Part shown: positions 44,847 through 54,631 of the stretch, piece after piece | How positions within the stretch are numbered: the stretch's first letter is position 1 | Layout: every line of letters starts with the position of its first letter | Assembly: GCF_900109265.1 (NCBI RefSeq) | Contig: NZ_FNZM01000007.1 | Span: 248,001 to 312,000 of the forward strand | DNA: 64,000 nt | From: Paraburkholderia tropica | Lineage (GTDB): Bacteria > Pseudomonadota > Gammaproteobacteria > Burkholderiales > Burkholderiaceae | Direction: 5' to 3' | Made by a program: the position numbers and the translations under genes | Notes under the pieces: generated by a model | The model's database searches: none | Told to the model about the DNA's origin: nothing | The model's input: only the letters and a program-made list of their open reading frames with translations

Positions 44847-45152
44847 GTACGGTTGCCATGCGCTCCCTTTAGGTCCGCTCGCACCGATACGCGTGAACGC
44901 TCGAAGATGAATTTCAGGGCAGGCAGGATTCGTCTGAAGGTGCCACGCCAACGCCGTCCCTTAACCGGGACCGCGGCCGGGTGGGGGTCTATCTGATGTC
45001 TCTGGTCTGCATGGATACGCCCAGGGAGCGCCGGCGGCGGGCATATCATCTGGCGTTGGTCGCTATTCCGGCAAGACTTGTGTCCTGCGGAATCCGTGCT
45101 ATGTTTGATTCGCAACTGCATTGAACCGGGACATAATTAGCGGGGAGACACC
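44847..45152. other. Non-coding stretch after the IS scar
   Basis: About 300 bases with no supported gene, motif or repeat that could be recognised. It joins the IS remnant to the next small gene and presumably holds that gene's promoter (for example the AT-rich bases near 45100-45140). Confidence 0.5.
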
Positions 45153-45485
45153 GTGCTAGAGCGAAAGGACGAGGCAACCGTTGCACAACTGATCAAGCGT
45201 TTAATGTCTGATGGTTCCGGCTGGACGATCGCCGCGTTGAGGCTCAGGCTTGGTGCTAGCCGCACGGTTATCGAGAAGGCGCTGGACACCTTGCTGCGTC
45301 GCGGCGATGTGCTGATCGACGGACTCGATTCGGAGCTGCGTACGGGCCCACGTGCCAGAATATTTCGAGGGTGTTCGCCCGGGACGAAAGACCGTCACCT
45401 GAGTGCACATCCGGCAGCATCGGCCGCCCGAGATCCAGGCACCGAGATCATCAACGCGATGGTGCGCGGCGGCAGCGGTAAATAA
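45153..45485 (+). CDS. Small protein with possible winged-helix fold
   Basis: 110 residues from a GTG with ggggagac upstream. The N-terminal 65 residues (VAQLIKRLMSDGSGWTIAAL, RLRLGASRTVIEKALDTLLR, RGDVLIDGLDSELRTGPRA) have the helix-helix-helix-wing rhythm of winged helix-turn-helix regulators. The tail is low complexity. The family is not recognised. It sits just beyond the IS scar and no partner is evident. Confidence 0.55.
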   Translation: MLERKDEATVAQLIKRLMSDGSGWTIAALRLRLGASRTVIEKALDTLLRRGDVLIDGLDSELRTGPRARIFRGCSPGTKDRHLSAHPAASAARDPGTEIINAMVRGGSGK

Positions 45486-45516
45486 CCCTTTCCGACCGGG
45501 CAGCGCGCCACTCGCG

Positions 45517-45916
45517 TCAGAACGCGAGCGTGGCCGTGGCCATCACCGACGCGGTGCTGTTCAGGCGACTCTTGCTGGCGATGGTCGGCATCCAGCGCAG
45601 GCTCGCGGAAAACGGCACCTTGCCGCCGATCTTCGTGCCATAGGTGATGATCGGACCGAGTGCAGAATCATGGCCGCGAAAGCCGTTCAGCTGATCGGCA
45701 ATCGGGCCGGTGTCGTCCGCAGAGCTGCTGGACGGTGCCCGCGACCAGACCCACCCAAGACCATGCCCCGAATCCTCCCATCCGGCGGTATTCGCCAATG
45801 CCCGTCAGCACGCTGGTGCCGGCGACCGGGCGGCCGAGCGCCATCTCGGTGGCCTGCGATGGGCTGGCCATGACGACGCCAGCCGAGATCAGCGCTGCGC
45901 ACCGTATTGCGTGCAT
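45517..45916 (-). pseudogene. Remnant of an outer-membrane protein gene (phenol-degradation MetA-type)
   Basis: A signal-peptide start (MHAIRCAALISAGVVMASPS, then ATEMALGRPVAGTSVLTGIG) is followed by a frame change near 45780 into GWEDSGHGLGWVW. The frame then reaches LGPIITYGTKIGGKVPFSAS, LRWMPTIASKSRLNSTASVM and ATATLAF, the end of an SphA/MetA-type beta-barrel. Only about 130 of the usual 300 or so residues remain, so most of the middle is deleted and the frame is shifted. Such proteins accompany aromatic or lipid-like substrate uptake; here it is dead. Confidence 0.72.
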
Positions 45917-45954
45917 GCGGGGGTGCACGGACTCGCTCCGTGCACCCCCGCATG
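45914..45954. repeat. 17-bp perfect hairpin over a start codon
   Basis: The arms catgcgggggtgcacgg and ccgtgcacccccgcatg match perfectly around a 7-base loop. The left arm includes the ATG (minus strand) of the broken outer-membrane protein gene, so an RNA from the minus strand would bury its start codon. No T-run follows. Confidence 0.8.
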
Positions 45955-46184
45955 GCGCGGATCTTCGTTTTCTGCGGGTCTTCATCGCCGCCGTCTCCTG
46001 GAACGCGCAAGCTGCGCGCCGATCTTCGAAACCGATAGGAGGCGTTATCTCAGATTCGTCTGAGAACATTGCGCTATGTGGTCGGAACGCGCGAGCGGCC
46101 CCTGATGGCATCGTGACCTCGCTCGGCAATGCCGATGGATAAATATTATTACGTATAACGTTAAGTATCTAACTCTTCATCCAA

Positions 46185-46212
46185 TAATGTTAGACATTAT
46201 CGGTATAATGTT
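46185..46212. promoter_or_regulatory. AT-rich inverted repeat, possible operator
   Basis: A perfect inverted repeat (ataatgt-tag-acattat, 46185-46201) is followed five bases later by another direct copy of ataatgt (46206-46212), within an AT-rich stretch (46141-46220). It lies between the FAD oxidoreductase 3' end and the outer-membrane pseudogene and may be the old promoter/operator of the latter. The binding protein is unknown. Confidence 0.4.
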
Positions 46213-46321
46213 TGATAGATACAGATCGGGATCGTACGCACGCGGCTTCGATATCACTGCATCGACACCGCGCCGTCAGCCTGCTCGTTGAACAATGGCA
46301 GTCCCCGAATCCCTTGCCTGG

Positions 46322-47650
46322 CTACAACCAGTGCTGTGCTCGCATCTTCTCGGCTCCCGAAAACCTCGACAGCCGGAATGGCGATGGATCGACGATCGGC
46401 GTATCGCCGCAAACCAGGTCGGCCGCTAGCGCGCCCGCCGCAGGCGCGATGCCGAAACCGTGGCCGGAAAATCCCGTCGCCACGACCACGCCGCGCAGCG
46501 AGTCGACCTTCGAAATCACCGGAATCGCGTCGGGCATCGTATCGATCAGACCTGCCCAGCTTTGCGACACCTCGACTTTTCCGAACGCGGGAATTTCGCG
46601 CTTCAGGTTGTCCAGCATGCGAGTGATCGTCGGTCGATGCGGCTGCGGATCGAGCACGCGAATCGCTTCATAGATAGAAGGGCGATCCGATGTGCCCGGG
46701 CGCCAGCGCAGTGCTTCGTCGATGAAACGTTGGCCGAAACGCATTTTCAGCGAGTCGCGCTCGACCAGATAAGCGGGTAGAAATTTCGGAAAGAAGCGGA
46801 TCGAATCGGGCGTCACGTCGGCGATATTGGCGGCCGACGTGGCGACGGTCCAGCCGCCGTCCAGGCGCTGACGAAACGCTACGCTGCCGAGGCTCACGCA
46901 TGGCTCGATCGGCAGCGACAACGGGCGCGTCCGGACCACGTTCGACAGCACTTTCAACTGCGGTAGCGGCGTATCGAGGCCTTTTAGCAGCAGCCTCGAC
47001 CAGGCGCCCCCGGCCACCACGACCGCATCGGTGCGAATGCGCCCTTGCTCCGTGACCACATGCGTGACGGCGCCGTTGGCGGTTTCGATTGCGCGCACAG
47101 CGCATTGCTGCTGCAAATTGACGCCGAGGTCCATCGCTGCCTGCGCCATCGCGGAGGCCGCTTTCTGTGGCTCCGCGCGACCGTCGCTGGCGGTGTAGAG
47201 GCCGCCGACGCACGAATCCGGCAGCACCGGCAACTGCCGGCGCAATTCGTCGCGACTCAACAGCCGGGTGTCGATGCCGCGCGCGCGCGCTTCCTCGGCC
47301 CACGTCTGATGACGCTCGAACTTGTCCTGCGACTTCGACGCGTACAGGATTCCGTGGCGACGAAAGCCGGTTTCCCGGCCTGTATCAACGTTCATGGTTT
47401 CCCACATGCGCATGCTTTCGACAATCAGCGGCAGCTCGCGCAAATCGCGGCCGGTTTGCCGGCACCAGCCCCAGTTACGGCTGGACTGCTCGCCCGCGAT
47501 GATGCCTTTTTCGAGCACGACCGCGTTCACACCGCGCCTCGCGAGCGACAGCGCGGTCGCCACGCCCACGATTCCGCCACCCACGACCACCACGCCCGCT
47601 TCACTGGGAAACATCGTCGACGACGCGACCGCGTCAACCACTGGACCCAT
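46322..47650 (-). CDS. FAD-dependent amine/D-amino-acid-type oxidoreductase (DAO family)
   Basis: 442 residues. An N-terminal FAD-binding fold (GVVVVGGGIVGVATALSLARR) is followed by SRNWGWCRQTGRDLRELPL, LYTASDGRAEPQKAASAMA and the C-terminal GVVVATGFSGHGFGIAP, typical of the DadA/glycine-oxidase superfamily. It would oxidise an amine or amino acid to an imine. It lies head-to-tail behind iclR and across from a RidA gene; RidA proteins hydrolyse imines, which supports one pathway. The substrate is unknown. Confidence 0.88.
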   Translation of the reverse strand: MGPVVDAVASSTMFPSEAGVVVVGGGIVGVATALSLARRGVNAVVLEKGIIAGEQSSRNWGWCRQTGRDLRELPLIVESMRMWETMNVDTGRETGFRRHGILYASKSQDKFERHQTWAEEARARGIDTRLLSRDELRRQLPVLPDSCVGGLYTASDGRAEPQKAASAMAQAAMDLGVNLQQQCAVRAIETANGAVTHVVTEQGRIRTDAVVVAGGAWSRLLLKGLDTPLPQLKVLSNVVRTRPLSLPIEPCVSLGSVAFRQRLDGGWTVATSAANIADVTPDSIRFFPKFLPAYLVERDSLKMRFGQRFIDEALRWRPGTSDRPSIYEAIRVLDPQPHRPTITRMLDNLKREIPAFGKVEVSQSWAGLIDTMPDAIPVISKVDSLRGVVVATGFSGHGFGIAPAAGALAADLVCGDTPIVDPSPFRLSRFSGAEKMRAQHWL

Positions 47651-47743
47651 ACGAACTCACCTCATTTCTGTTCTGAGATTGGAGAAGCACCGTCGGCCGC
47701 GGTGCGCATGCGCGCCGCGGCTGGTGGGGCTGGATTAGTCAAG

Positions 47744-48550
47744 CTACGCGCGTCCCGGAGCCGTTAAACGCCGGTCGAGCGGATTCAGATTGGGCGCGAT
47801 GCGCCCGACTTCTTCCTTGAGAAGATTCACGTATTTGTCGAGCAACTCCGGCGTGAGCCGGGCCGACAGGAAGGTGAGGCCGAGCGAGGCCACGGGCCCC
47901 GATTCCACCGCGAAAATCGGCACCGACACGCCCGCCACGCCGACCAGCAATTCGCCGCGATCGAGCGCGAAACCCTGAGTCGACGTTTCGTCGATCAGTT
48001 CTCGCACACGCTTTTCCGTCATGCCGGCGTAAGTGCCGATGCGCGGCAGGTTGCGCGCCACGATTGCATCGCGTTCGTCGTCCGCGAGAAACGACAGCAT
48101 CGCCAGACTGCCCGGCCCGACGCCCAGCGGCACGTAGCCGCCGATCGCGCCGGTCAACGTCTGCACAAGGCACTCGCCGTCGAGGCGGTCGATACATACC
48201 GAGTCGTCCTGGTCGCGCGCCATCAACACGACGGTCTCGCCGGTCAACTGCGCAAGCCGCTGCATTGCCGGTTGACACTGGCTGCGAAGCCCCGGTCCTT
48301 TGGCCGCCTTCGCGCCGTACACCAGCATCTTTGTGCCGAGCCGATAGCGGCGCCCTTTGTCGACTTTCGCGAGCAGGTTGTGTCCGACGAGCGTCGACAG
48401 GATGCGGTGACACGTGGCCTTGTTCAGCTCTGTGAGATCGCAGAAGTCCTTCAGTGTGATGCCTTCGTCACGGGCATTCGCGACCAGATCGAGGATCAAG
48501 ACCACCCGATCGATCAGTTGAGCCCCGGGTTTTCCATTAGTTTGGGTCAT
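47744..48550 (-). CDS. IclR-family transcriptional regulator
   Basis: 268 residues. The N-terminal winged helix is clear (IDRVVLILDLVANARDEGIT, LKDFCDLTELNKATCHRILS, TLVGHNLLAKVDKGRRYRLG). The C-terminal effector domain fits the family (SQCQPAMQRLAQLTGETVVL, GVAGVSVPIFAVESGPVASL). It diverges from the MFS-hyuAB-ridA-aldA operon, with a palindrome between them, and is the likely local regulator of both directions. Confidence 0.92.
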   Translation of the reverse strand: MTQTNGKPGAQLIDRVVLILDLVANARDEGITLKDFCDLTELNKATCHRILSTLVGHNLLAKVDKGRRYRLGTKMLVYGAKAAKGPGLRSQCQPAMQRLAQLTGETVVLMARDQDDSVCIDRLDGECLVQTLTGAIGGYVPLGVGPGSLAMLSFLADDERDAIVARNLPRIGTYAGMTEKRVRELIDETSTQGFALDRGELLVGVAGVSVPIFAVESGPVASLGLTFLSARLTPELLDKYVNLLKEEVGRIAPNLNPLDRRLTAPGRA

Positions 48551-48564
48551 CAGCGAACGTCCTT

Positions 48565-48597
48565 AAGTTCCATAATATAGAACTTATCACAGATAAG
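48565..48597. promoter_or_regulatory. Probable IclR operator
   Basis: Two overlapping inverted repeats lie 15-47 bases upstream of iclR: aagttc-N9-gaactt (48565-48585) and cttatc-aca-gataag (48583-48597). Their AT-rich centre and placement in the divergent region to the MFS gene fit IclR-type binding. Inferred by eye only. Confidence 0.5.
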
Positions 48598-48837
48598 AAC
48601 CATGATGTGAGATTTTTCTTGACGTGGCGTTTTTGATTTTTCATGATGCTTTCACCAGACCAGCGAGTGAGACGGGCCCGTGACGCGCTGTGAACAGGAT
48701 CCCAGGTTGTCCGGAACCGGATGCCGGGGACTGAAACAGCGATCACTATGCGTGATGCCGGGCGTACGCGGCGCGCGATATCGCGCTGATCGGATACCGG
48801 CAAGGTGGTGCATAGCCGTAATCGACAGGAGCTCTTG

Positions 48838-50133
48838 ATGAAGCAGTCGCTTTCGCTTGACAACGCAGCGCCCGAGCGCGAATCCGTAGCCGTCGAGGGA
48901 GCCGCTTCAGTGGATAAGGCGCGCTACCGCAAAGTCGTCATCGCTTCCGCGATGGGCTGGGGTCTCGACGGTTTCGATCACACGATGTTCGCGCTCGCAC
49001 TCGGCGCGATTCTCACGTCGCTGAATCTTTCGATCGGTATCGGCGGCACGATCTCGACGGCCAGTCTGGTCGCGTCGGCGCTCGGCGGCATGTTCGGCGG
49101 CGCGCTGGCGGATCGTTACGGCCGCGCGCGGGTGCTCGTCTGGGTGGTGGTCGGTTTTAGCGTGACGACCGCGCTGACCGCGACAGCGCAGAACGCAACG
49201 CAACTGGTGATCTGGCGCACGCTGGAAGGGCTGTGCTTCGGCGCGGAGTGGCCGGTCGGCGTCGCGCTGCTGTCTGAATACGCCAAAGCCGAGAGCCGCG
49301 GTCGCGTGATGGCGTTCATGCAGAGCGCCTACTCGATTGGCTGGGCTGCATCGACGATCGCTTACTTCGTCGTATTTTCGATGGTGCCCGCCGGCGATGC
49401 ATGGCGTTGGCTGTTTGTGCTTGGGTTGCTGCCGGCCATCGCGATCTTCTTCGTTCGACGCGGCATCAGCGATCGCATCAGTTCTGCCGGCGCGCACAAG
49501 CCGGCCAGTCCTTTCGCGAGCATCGCCCGGCTGTTCCATCGCGACCTGCGCCGCACGACGCTGTCGGCCACCGTGTTCCTTGTCGGCGCGCACGGCAACT
49601 ACTACGCGATCGTGACGTTCCTGCCGCTCTACCTCGCCACCGAACGCGGCTTGCATGTCGCGGGTACGACCACGTTCATGCTGGTGCAGATCGTCGGCGG
49701 TTTCATCGGCTACGTATCGAGCGGCTGGTTTCACGATTGCTTCGGACGGCGTCCGACGCAGACCGGTGCGTTCATCTTTGCAATCTGCAGCGTCTTCGCG
49801 TTTCTCTACACGCCGGTCCAGTCGCCTGGCCTCGGCTATGTGCTGGTGTTCCTCGTGGGGATGAGCATTTCGTCGGTCGCGGGCGGCCTGGGCGCCATTC
49901 TCGCGGAACAGTTCCCGACGGTCATTCGCGGTGCAGGCGTGGGTTTTACCTATAACGTGGGCCGCGGCATCGCCGCGTTCGGCCCGATGTTGATCGGCTT
50001 CATGGCGAGCCGCTACGGCCTGGGCTGGTCGATGATGGTTGTGGGCATCTGCCTCGCGCTGCTGTCGACAGCAGCGCTCTGGACGTTGCCCGAAACGCGC
50101 GGCAAGGAAATCATTCGCGAAGGCGAGGTTTGA
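48838..50133 (+). CDS. MFS sugar-acid/aromatic-acid type transporter
   Basis: 431 residues from the ATG with a caggagctc ribosome site; an upstream start is less likely. Twelve-helix MFS pattern with WGLDGFDHTMFALALGAI in helix 1, the loop GGALADRYGRARVLVW, EWPVGVALLSEYAKAESRGR, and the second-half loop GWFHDCFGRRPTQTGAF. It resembles proton symporters for small carboxylates. First gene of the catabolic operon controlled by iclR, so it probably imports the pathway substrate. Confidence 0.9.
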   Translation: MKQSLSLDNAAPERESVAVEGAASVDKARYRKVVIASAMGWGLDGFDHTMFALALGAILTSLNLSIGIGGTISTASLVASALGGMFGGALADRYGRARVLVWVVVGFSVTTALTATAQNATQLVIWRTLEGLCFGAEWPVGVALLSEYAKAESRGRVMAFMQSAYSIGWAASTIAYFVVFSMVPAGDAWRWLFVLGLLPAIAIFFVRRGISDRISSAGAHKPASPFASIARLFHRDLRRTTLSATVFLVGAHGNYYAIVTFLPLYLATERGLHVAGTTTFMLVQIVGGFIGYVSSGWFHDCFGRRPTQTGAFIFAICSVFAFLYTPVQSPGLGYVLVFLVGMSISSVAGGLGAILAEQFPTVIRGAGVGFTYNVGRGIAAFGPMLIGFMASRYGLGWSMMVVGICLALLSTAALWTLPETRGKEIIREGEV

Positions 50134-50228
50134 CCGCGCGCCGTCACGCATCAAACCCGCCCGGCAGATCAAGCGGGACACGTGTCGATCCAGTCGACAG
50201 ACATTTAACTTATGAGCAGGAACTGACC

Positions 50229-52280
50229 ATGAGCTGGCGTATAGGTGTCGACTCGGGCGGCACATTCACCGATATCTGCCTCTTCAATAACGAAACCGGA
50301 CAGCTGGAAATCTGGAAGGTGCAGTCCACTCCCGACGATCCTTCGCGCGGCATCATCGACGCCGTTCAGCAGGGGCTCGAACGGGTGGGCGCGGACGCCG
50401 GTTCGGTGTCTTTCCTCGGGCACGGCACGACGGTCGCGACCAATGCGCTGATCGAGCTGCGGGGCGTGAAGACCGGCCTCGTCGTGACTGACGGTTTCCG
50501 CGATTTGCTCGAGATCGGCCGTCAGAAGCGCCCGAGTCTGTACGACATGAACGCGGAAAAGCCGGACGTGCTGGTGTCGCGTGATCTACGTCTCGAGGTG
50601 CGCGAACGTCTCGACAGCGCGGGCCGCGTCGACATCGAGCTGTCGGAAGACGATGTGCGTGCGGCCGCGGCGAAACTGAGGGAGGCGGGCGTGGGTGCTG
50701 TGGCGATCTGCTATCTGTACAGCTTCCTGAACGCCGAACACGAAGAGCGCACCCGCGCGCTGCTCAGCGAGTTGCTGCCGGGCGTGTTCATCAGCGCATC
50801 GAGCGCGGTGGCACCGGAATTCCGTGAATTCGAACGTCTGTCCACGACGGTCGTCAACTGCTTCCTCGGACCGGTCATGCACCGTTATGTCGAAAGACTC
50901 AAGCATCGTCTCGTCGAAATCGGACTGCGCGTCGCGCCGTGTCTCACGCAGTCGAACGGTGGCGTGATCGGCTTCGATGCCGCCGCAAATCTGCCGGTGC
51001 GCACGCTGCTCTCCGGTCCGAGTACGGGAGTGGTCGCGGCGCAGGCCATCGCGAAGCAGGCCGGCTTTGCGAACATCATCACGTTCGACGTGGGCGGCAC
51101 GAGCAGCGACGTCGCGCTGATGCAGAACGGCATCTGCAAGTTCACAAGTTCCACCGAAGTGCACGGCTACCCGATCAAGGCACCGATGTTCGACATTCAC
51201 ACGGTGGGCGCGGGCGGCGGTTCGATTGCAGGCATCGACAGCGGCGGTCTGCTGAAGGTCGGGCCGCGCAGCGCCGGCGCCGATCCGGGGCCGGTCTGCT
51301 ATGGGCGCGGCAATACCGAGCCGACGGTCACCGACGCCAATATCGTGCTGCAAACGCTCAATCCGAAGGAGATTCTCGGCGGGCGCATGAAGGTGCATCG
51401 TGAACTGGCTGTCGAGGCGATCGGCGAGATCGCGCAGCGTCTTGGCATGGATACGATGCAGACCGCGCAAGGGATCATCTCGGTGCTCACCGCGAACATG
51501 GCGAAGGCGATTCGCGTGATCAGCGTGCAGCGCGGGCACGATCCGCGCGACTATGCGCTGATGGCGTTTGGCGGCGCGGGGCCGTTGCACGCCGCGCGTC
51601 TCGCGAAAGAGCTGGACATGTCGCATGTCATCGTGCCGCTCACGCCGGGCACGCTTTGCGCGCTCGGGCTGCTGCTGACCGACCTGCGCTCGGACTTCGC
51701 GCTCACGCGATTGTTGCCGCTCGCCGCCAGCTCGCTCGGCGCGCTGCGAGACGGCTATGGTGAATTGCAGGCGAAGGCGCGGCAATGGTGCGACGGGGAG
51801 CAGATCGCCGTGTCGGCCCGCGAGTACACGCGCACGATCGATCTGCGCTATGTCGGCCAGAACTACGAACTGTCCGTCGACGTGCCGGCAGGCGACATGT
51901 CTGAAGCGACGCTCGACGTAATGAAGCGCGCCTTCGAAGAGACGCACCGGCAACGCTACGGCTTCATCGCCGACGGCGAGGGTGTACAGATCGTCGCGAT
52001 GCGGGTCGAGGCATTGGGCCGTGTTCCCAAGAACGAACTCCAGCCACAGGCCGACGCGGGTATCGACGCCTCGCGCGCGATGACCGGTGCGCGCAGTGTG
52101 TGGCTCGCCGAGGCGGGCGGTTTCGTCGACACGCCGGTCTACGAGCGCTCGCTGCTGCGCGCCGGCAATGTGTTCGAGGGCCCGGCCATCGTCGAGCAGA
52201 TGGATACCACCACGGTCGTTTTGCCCGGCATGAGGGCCAGCGTGGATCCTTACCTCAATCTCATTCTGGAGTTCGTGTGA
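50229..52280 (+). CDS. hyuA: Hydantoinase/oxoprolinase A subunit (HyuA family)
   Basis: 683 residues from the ATG with caggaac upstream. Actin-like ATPase motifs are present: the start RIGVDSGGTFTDICLFNNE, LGHGTTVATNALIELRGV, the central ITFDVGGTSSDVALMQNG and GAGGGSIAGIDSGGLLKVG, and HDPRDYALMAFGGAGPLHA. With the B subunit, members open lactam or hydantoin rings (N-methylhydantoin, 5-oxoproline) using ATP; some relatives are acetophenone or acetone carboxylase parts. The stop overlaps hyuB (TGATG). The substrate is not known. Confidence 0.9.
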   Translation: MSWRIGVDSGGTFTDICLFNNETGQLEIWKVQSTPDDPSRGIIDAVQQGLERVGADAGSVSFLGHGTTVATNALIELRGVKTGLVVTDGFRDLLEIGRQKRPSLYDMNAEKPDVLVSRDLRLEVRERLDSAGRVDIELSEDDVRAAAAKLREAGVGAVAICYLYSFLNAEHEERTRALLSELLPGVFISASSAVAPEFREFERLSTTVVNCFLGPVMHRYVERLKHRLVEIGLRVAPCLTQSNGGVIGFDAAANLPVRTLLSGPSTGVVAAQAIAKQAGFANIITFDVGGTSSDVALMQNGICKFTSSTEVHGYPIKAPMFDIHTVGAGGGSIAGIDSGGLLKVGPRSAGADPGPVCYGRGNTEPTVTDANIVLQTLNPKEILGGRMKVHRELAVEAIGEIAQRLGMDTMQTAQGIISVLTANMAKAIRVISVQRGHDPRDYALMAFGGAGPLHAARLAKELDMSHVIVPLTPGTLCALGLLLTDLRSDFALTRLLPLAASSLGALRDGYGELQAKARQWCDGEQIAVSAREYTRTIDLRYVGQNYELSVDVPAGDMSEATLDVMKRAFEETHRQRYGFIADGEGVQIVAMRVEALGRVPKNELQPQADAGIDASRAMTGARSVWLAEAGGFVDTPVYERSLLRAGNVFEGPAIVEQMDTTTVVLPGMRASVDPYLNLILEFV

Positions 52281-53920
52281 TGCAGGCCACTATCGATCCA
52301 ATCACCGTTGAAGTGATCGGCAGTTCGCTGACGTCGATCGTCGAGGAAATGGGTGAGGCACTCGTGCGCGCGAGCTACTCGACCAACATCAAGGAACGGC
52401 GCGACTGCTCGACGGCTATCTTCGACCGGCACGGTCAGGCGTTGTGTCAGGCCGAACATATTCCGATGCACCTCGGCAGCTTCATTGGCGTGATCCCCCA
52501 CATCCTGAAGCGCAATGCGCTCGAAGACATTCATCCCGGCGACGTTTTCATCGCGAACGACGCATATGAGGGCGGAGCGACTCACCTGCCGGATATCGTG
52601 CTCGCGGAGCCGATTTTCTTCGACGCCAGGATCGTGGGTTGGGCGGTCAATACGGCGCACCATGCCGATTTTGCTGACCGTGGCCACGCGCATATTTATC
52701 AGGAAGGGCTGCGCATACCGCCGATTCGCCTTTATCGCGAGGGTGTGCTGCAAAAGGACGTGCAGGAACTGATCCTGCTGAACTGCCAGGTGCCGCACGA
52801 GCGTATTTCCGATCTGCGCGCGCAGCGCTCGGCCAACAGGCTTTGCGTGGAGCGGATGGAAGCGCTCTACCGGAAATACGGTGTCGAGCAGGTGCTGGCC
52901 ACCGGCGATGCGCTTCAGGACTACGCCGAGCGCAAGATGCGCGCGGGTATCGCGCGAATTCCGGACGGGCATTATCGCTTCGCCGATCTGTACGACGGCT
53001 TGCAGTTCGACGGACAGATGACGCTTGGCGTCGAAATCGAGGTGGCCGGCGAAGCGATGCGTCTGCATTTCGAATCGCCCGCGCAGGTGCGTGCCGGCAT
53101 GAACGTGACCTACACGGGCTTGCTCGCCACCGTGTATTACGCGGTGAAATCGGTTGTCGATTCGACGATCTTGCCGAACGCCGGCCTTGCGCGCCCGATC
53201 ACCGTGACCGCCGAAAAAGGCACGCTGCTCAACTGCACGCATCCGGCCGCCGTCGACGGTCGCATCGGTGCTTGCCAGCGCGTGGTCGACGTGATCAACG
53301 GCGCGTTGGCGCAGGCAGTCCCCGAGTGTGTGCCGGCGGCGGGCAATGGTGCGTGCACCGTCGCGAGCTTCACCGGAATGCGTGAGGACGGCAGTCTGTG
53401 GGTGTATCTGGAAACCATCGGCGGCGGCGGCGGTGCCCGTCCGCACGCCGACGGTCTGAGCGGCATTCACGTGTCGATGACCAACACGTCGAATCTGCCG
53501 GTCGAAGCGCTGGAACTGGAGTATCCGCTCACGCTGCTGCGCTACGAACTGGTCGAGGATTCGGGCGGCGCGGGGCAGTTCCGCGGCGGGATGGGTTTGC
53601 GCCGCGTCTATCGCATCGATCGCGATTGCGTGGTGTATCTGGAAGGATCGCGGTTGATGTCGTCTCCGTGGGGCCTGCGTGGCGGTGCGAACGGCACGGG
53701 CGGCCGCTTCTATTGCGGCGAACCGGGCGCGTCGTTGAAGGGTTCCGTCGCGCTGAAGCGCGGGCAGATGCTCGACATCGTCACGCCGGGCGCGGGCGGT
53801 TATGGCGATCCGCGCAAACGCCCGACCGATCAGGTGGTGGCCGATCTTGCGCAGGGCCGCATTTCGCGGGAAACCGCGCAGCGCGTCTATCAGTACGCGG
53901 CTCAGGCGGCGTGTTCCTGA
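52280..53920 (+). CDS. hyuB: Hydantoinase/oxoprolinase B subunit (HyuB family)
   Basis: 546 residues from the ATG overlapping the hyuA stop. Family motifs: DPITVEVIGSSLTSIVEEMG, ALVRASYSTNIKERRDCSTA, MHLGSFIGVIPHIL, GDVFIANDAYEGGATHLPDI, and the C-terminal DIVTPGAGGYGDPRKR. It supplies the second half of the ATP-dependent ring-opening enzyme. Intact and tightly coupled to hyuA. Confidence 0.92.
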   Translation: MQATIDPITVEVIGSSLTSIVEEMGEALVRASYSTNIKERRDCSTAIFDRHGQALCQAEHIPMHLGSFIGVIPHILKRNALEDIHPGDVFIANDAYEGGATHLPDIVLAEPIFFDARIVGWAVNTAHHADFADRGHAHIYQEGLRIPPIRLYREGVLQKDVQELILLNCQVPHERISDLRAQRSANRLCVERMEALYRKYGVEQVLATGDALQDYAERKMRAGIARIPDGHYRFADLYDGLQFDGQMTLGVEIEVAGEAMRLHFESPAQVRAGMNVTYTGLLATVYYAVKSVVDSTILPNAGLARPITVTAEKGTLLNCTHPAAVDGRIGACQRVVDVINGALAQAVPECVPAAGNGACTVASFTGMREDGSLWVYLETIGGGGGARPHADGLSGIHVSMTNTSNLPVEALELEYPLTLLRYELVEDSGGAGQFRGGMGLRRVYRIDRDCVVYLEGSRLMSSPWGLRGGANGTGGRFYCGEPGASLKGSVALKRGQMLDIVTPGAGGYGDPRKRPTDQVVADLAQGRISRETAQRVYQYAAQAACS

Positions 53921-54117
53921 TCCTGATTGCGCGGGAGTGCCGCGGAACAGCCGGCGTTGCATGACGCGCGGCGCGTGCCGTCGATCCCGTCGCTCCGGAT
54001 AGTCGATCACACGGCGGGTGCAGCGAACGAAGCCGTCGCGCGGTGCGCGCACGGCGTGGATCGTTGCGCTCTTTTTCCGGCGCCCAAAAGGGGCCGGCTC
54101 GAGGGAGGAAACACTCT

Positions 54118-54546
54118 ATGGCAACACTGCAAGTCGAAAAGCTCAAATCCGGCAGCGTATTCGAAGACACGTACAGCTACTCGCGCGCAGTCGTCGTGGA
54201 CAACTGGATTCTGGTTGCGAATACGGCCGGCCGTCACTATCAAACCCGGGAAATTTCAGACGATGCAGCGCAACAGGCGCGCCAATGCCTGGCCAACGTG
54301 GAGGGCGCGCTGAAAGCCGTCGGATCAGGTTTCGCGGATGTGGTTCGCTCGCGCGTGTTTATTCCGAATCTCGCGGACAAGGACGCAGTCATGCACGTCA
54401 TTGCCGAAGCGTTTCGCGGCGTCGATCCCGCCAGCACCATTACCGCGACGCCTCTTGCCGGACCCGAGTATCTGGTCGAGATCGAGGTGACCGCCTACCG
54501 CGGTGCTGGCGAGGCGCAGACCAAGCGGATCGACGTCACGCTTTAA
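54118..54546 (+). CDS. RidA/YjgF-family enamine/imine deaminase
   Basis: 142 residues; start chosen at the ATG after gagggaggaaac. The fold is visible (RAVVVDNWILVANTAGRHYQ, CLANVEGALKAVGSGFADVV, RSRVFIPNLADKDAVM, GPEYLVEIEVTAYRG). RidA proteins hydrolyse reactive imines. It is about 200 bases after hyuB and before aldA. Together with the FAD oxidoreductase nearby it suggests an amine oxidation step. It is unrelated in detail to the other RidA-like gene at 11.3 kb. Confidence 0.85.
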   Translation: MATLQVEKLKSGSVFEDTYSYSRAVVVDNWILVANTAGRHYQTREISDDAAQQARQCLANVEGALKAVGSGFADVVRSRVFIPNLADKDAVMHVIAEAFRGVDPASTITATPLAGPEYLVEIEVTAYRGAGEAQTKRIDVTL

Positions 54547-54631
54547 GCACTCGACAAGAGCGCATGCCGCGCCGTTCAGGTAATGACCACGCAGGCCGCC
54601 CGGGGTCGGCGTGCTGATTCAGGAGACAAGC

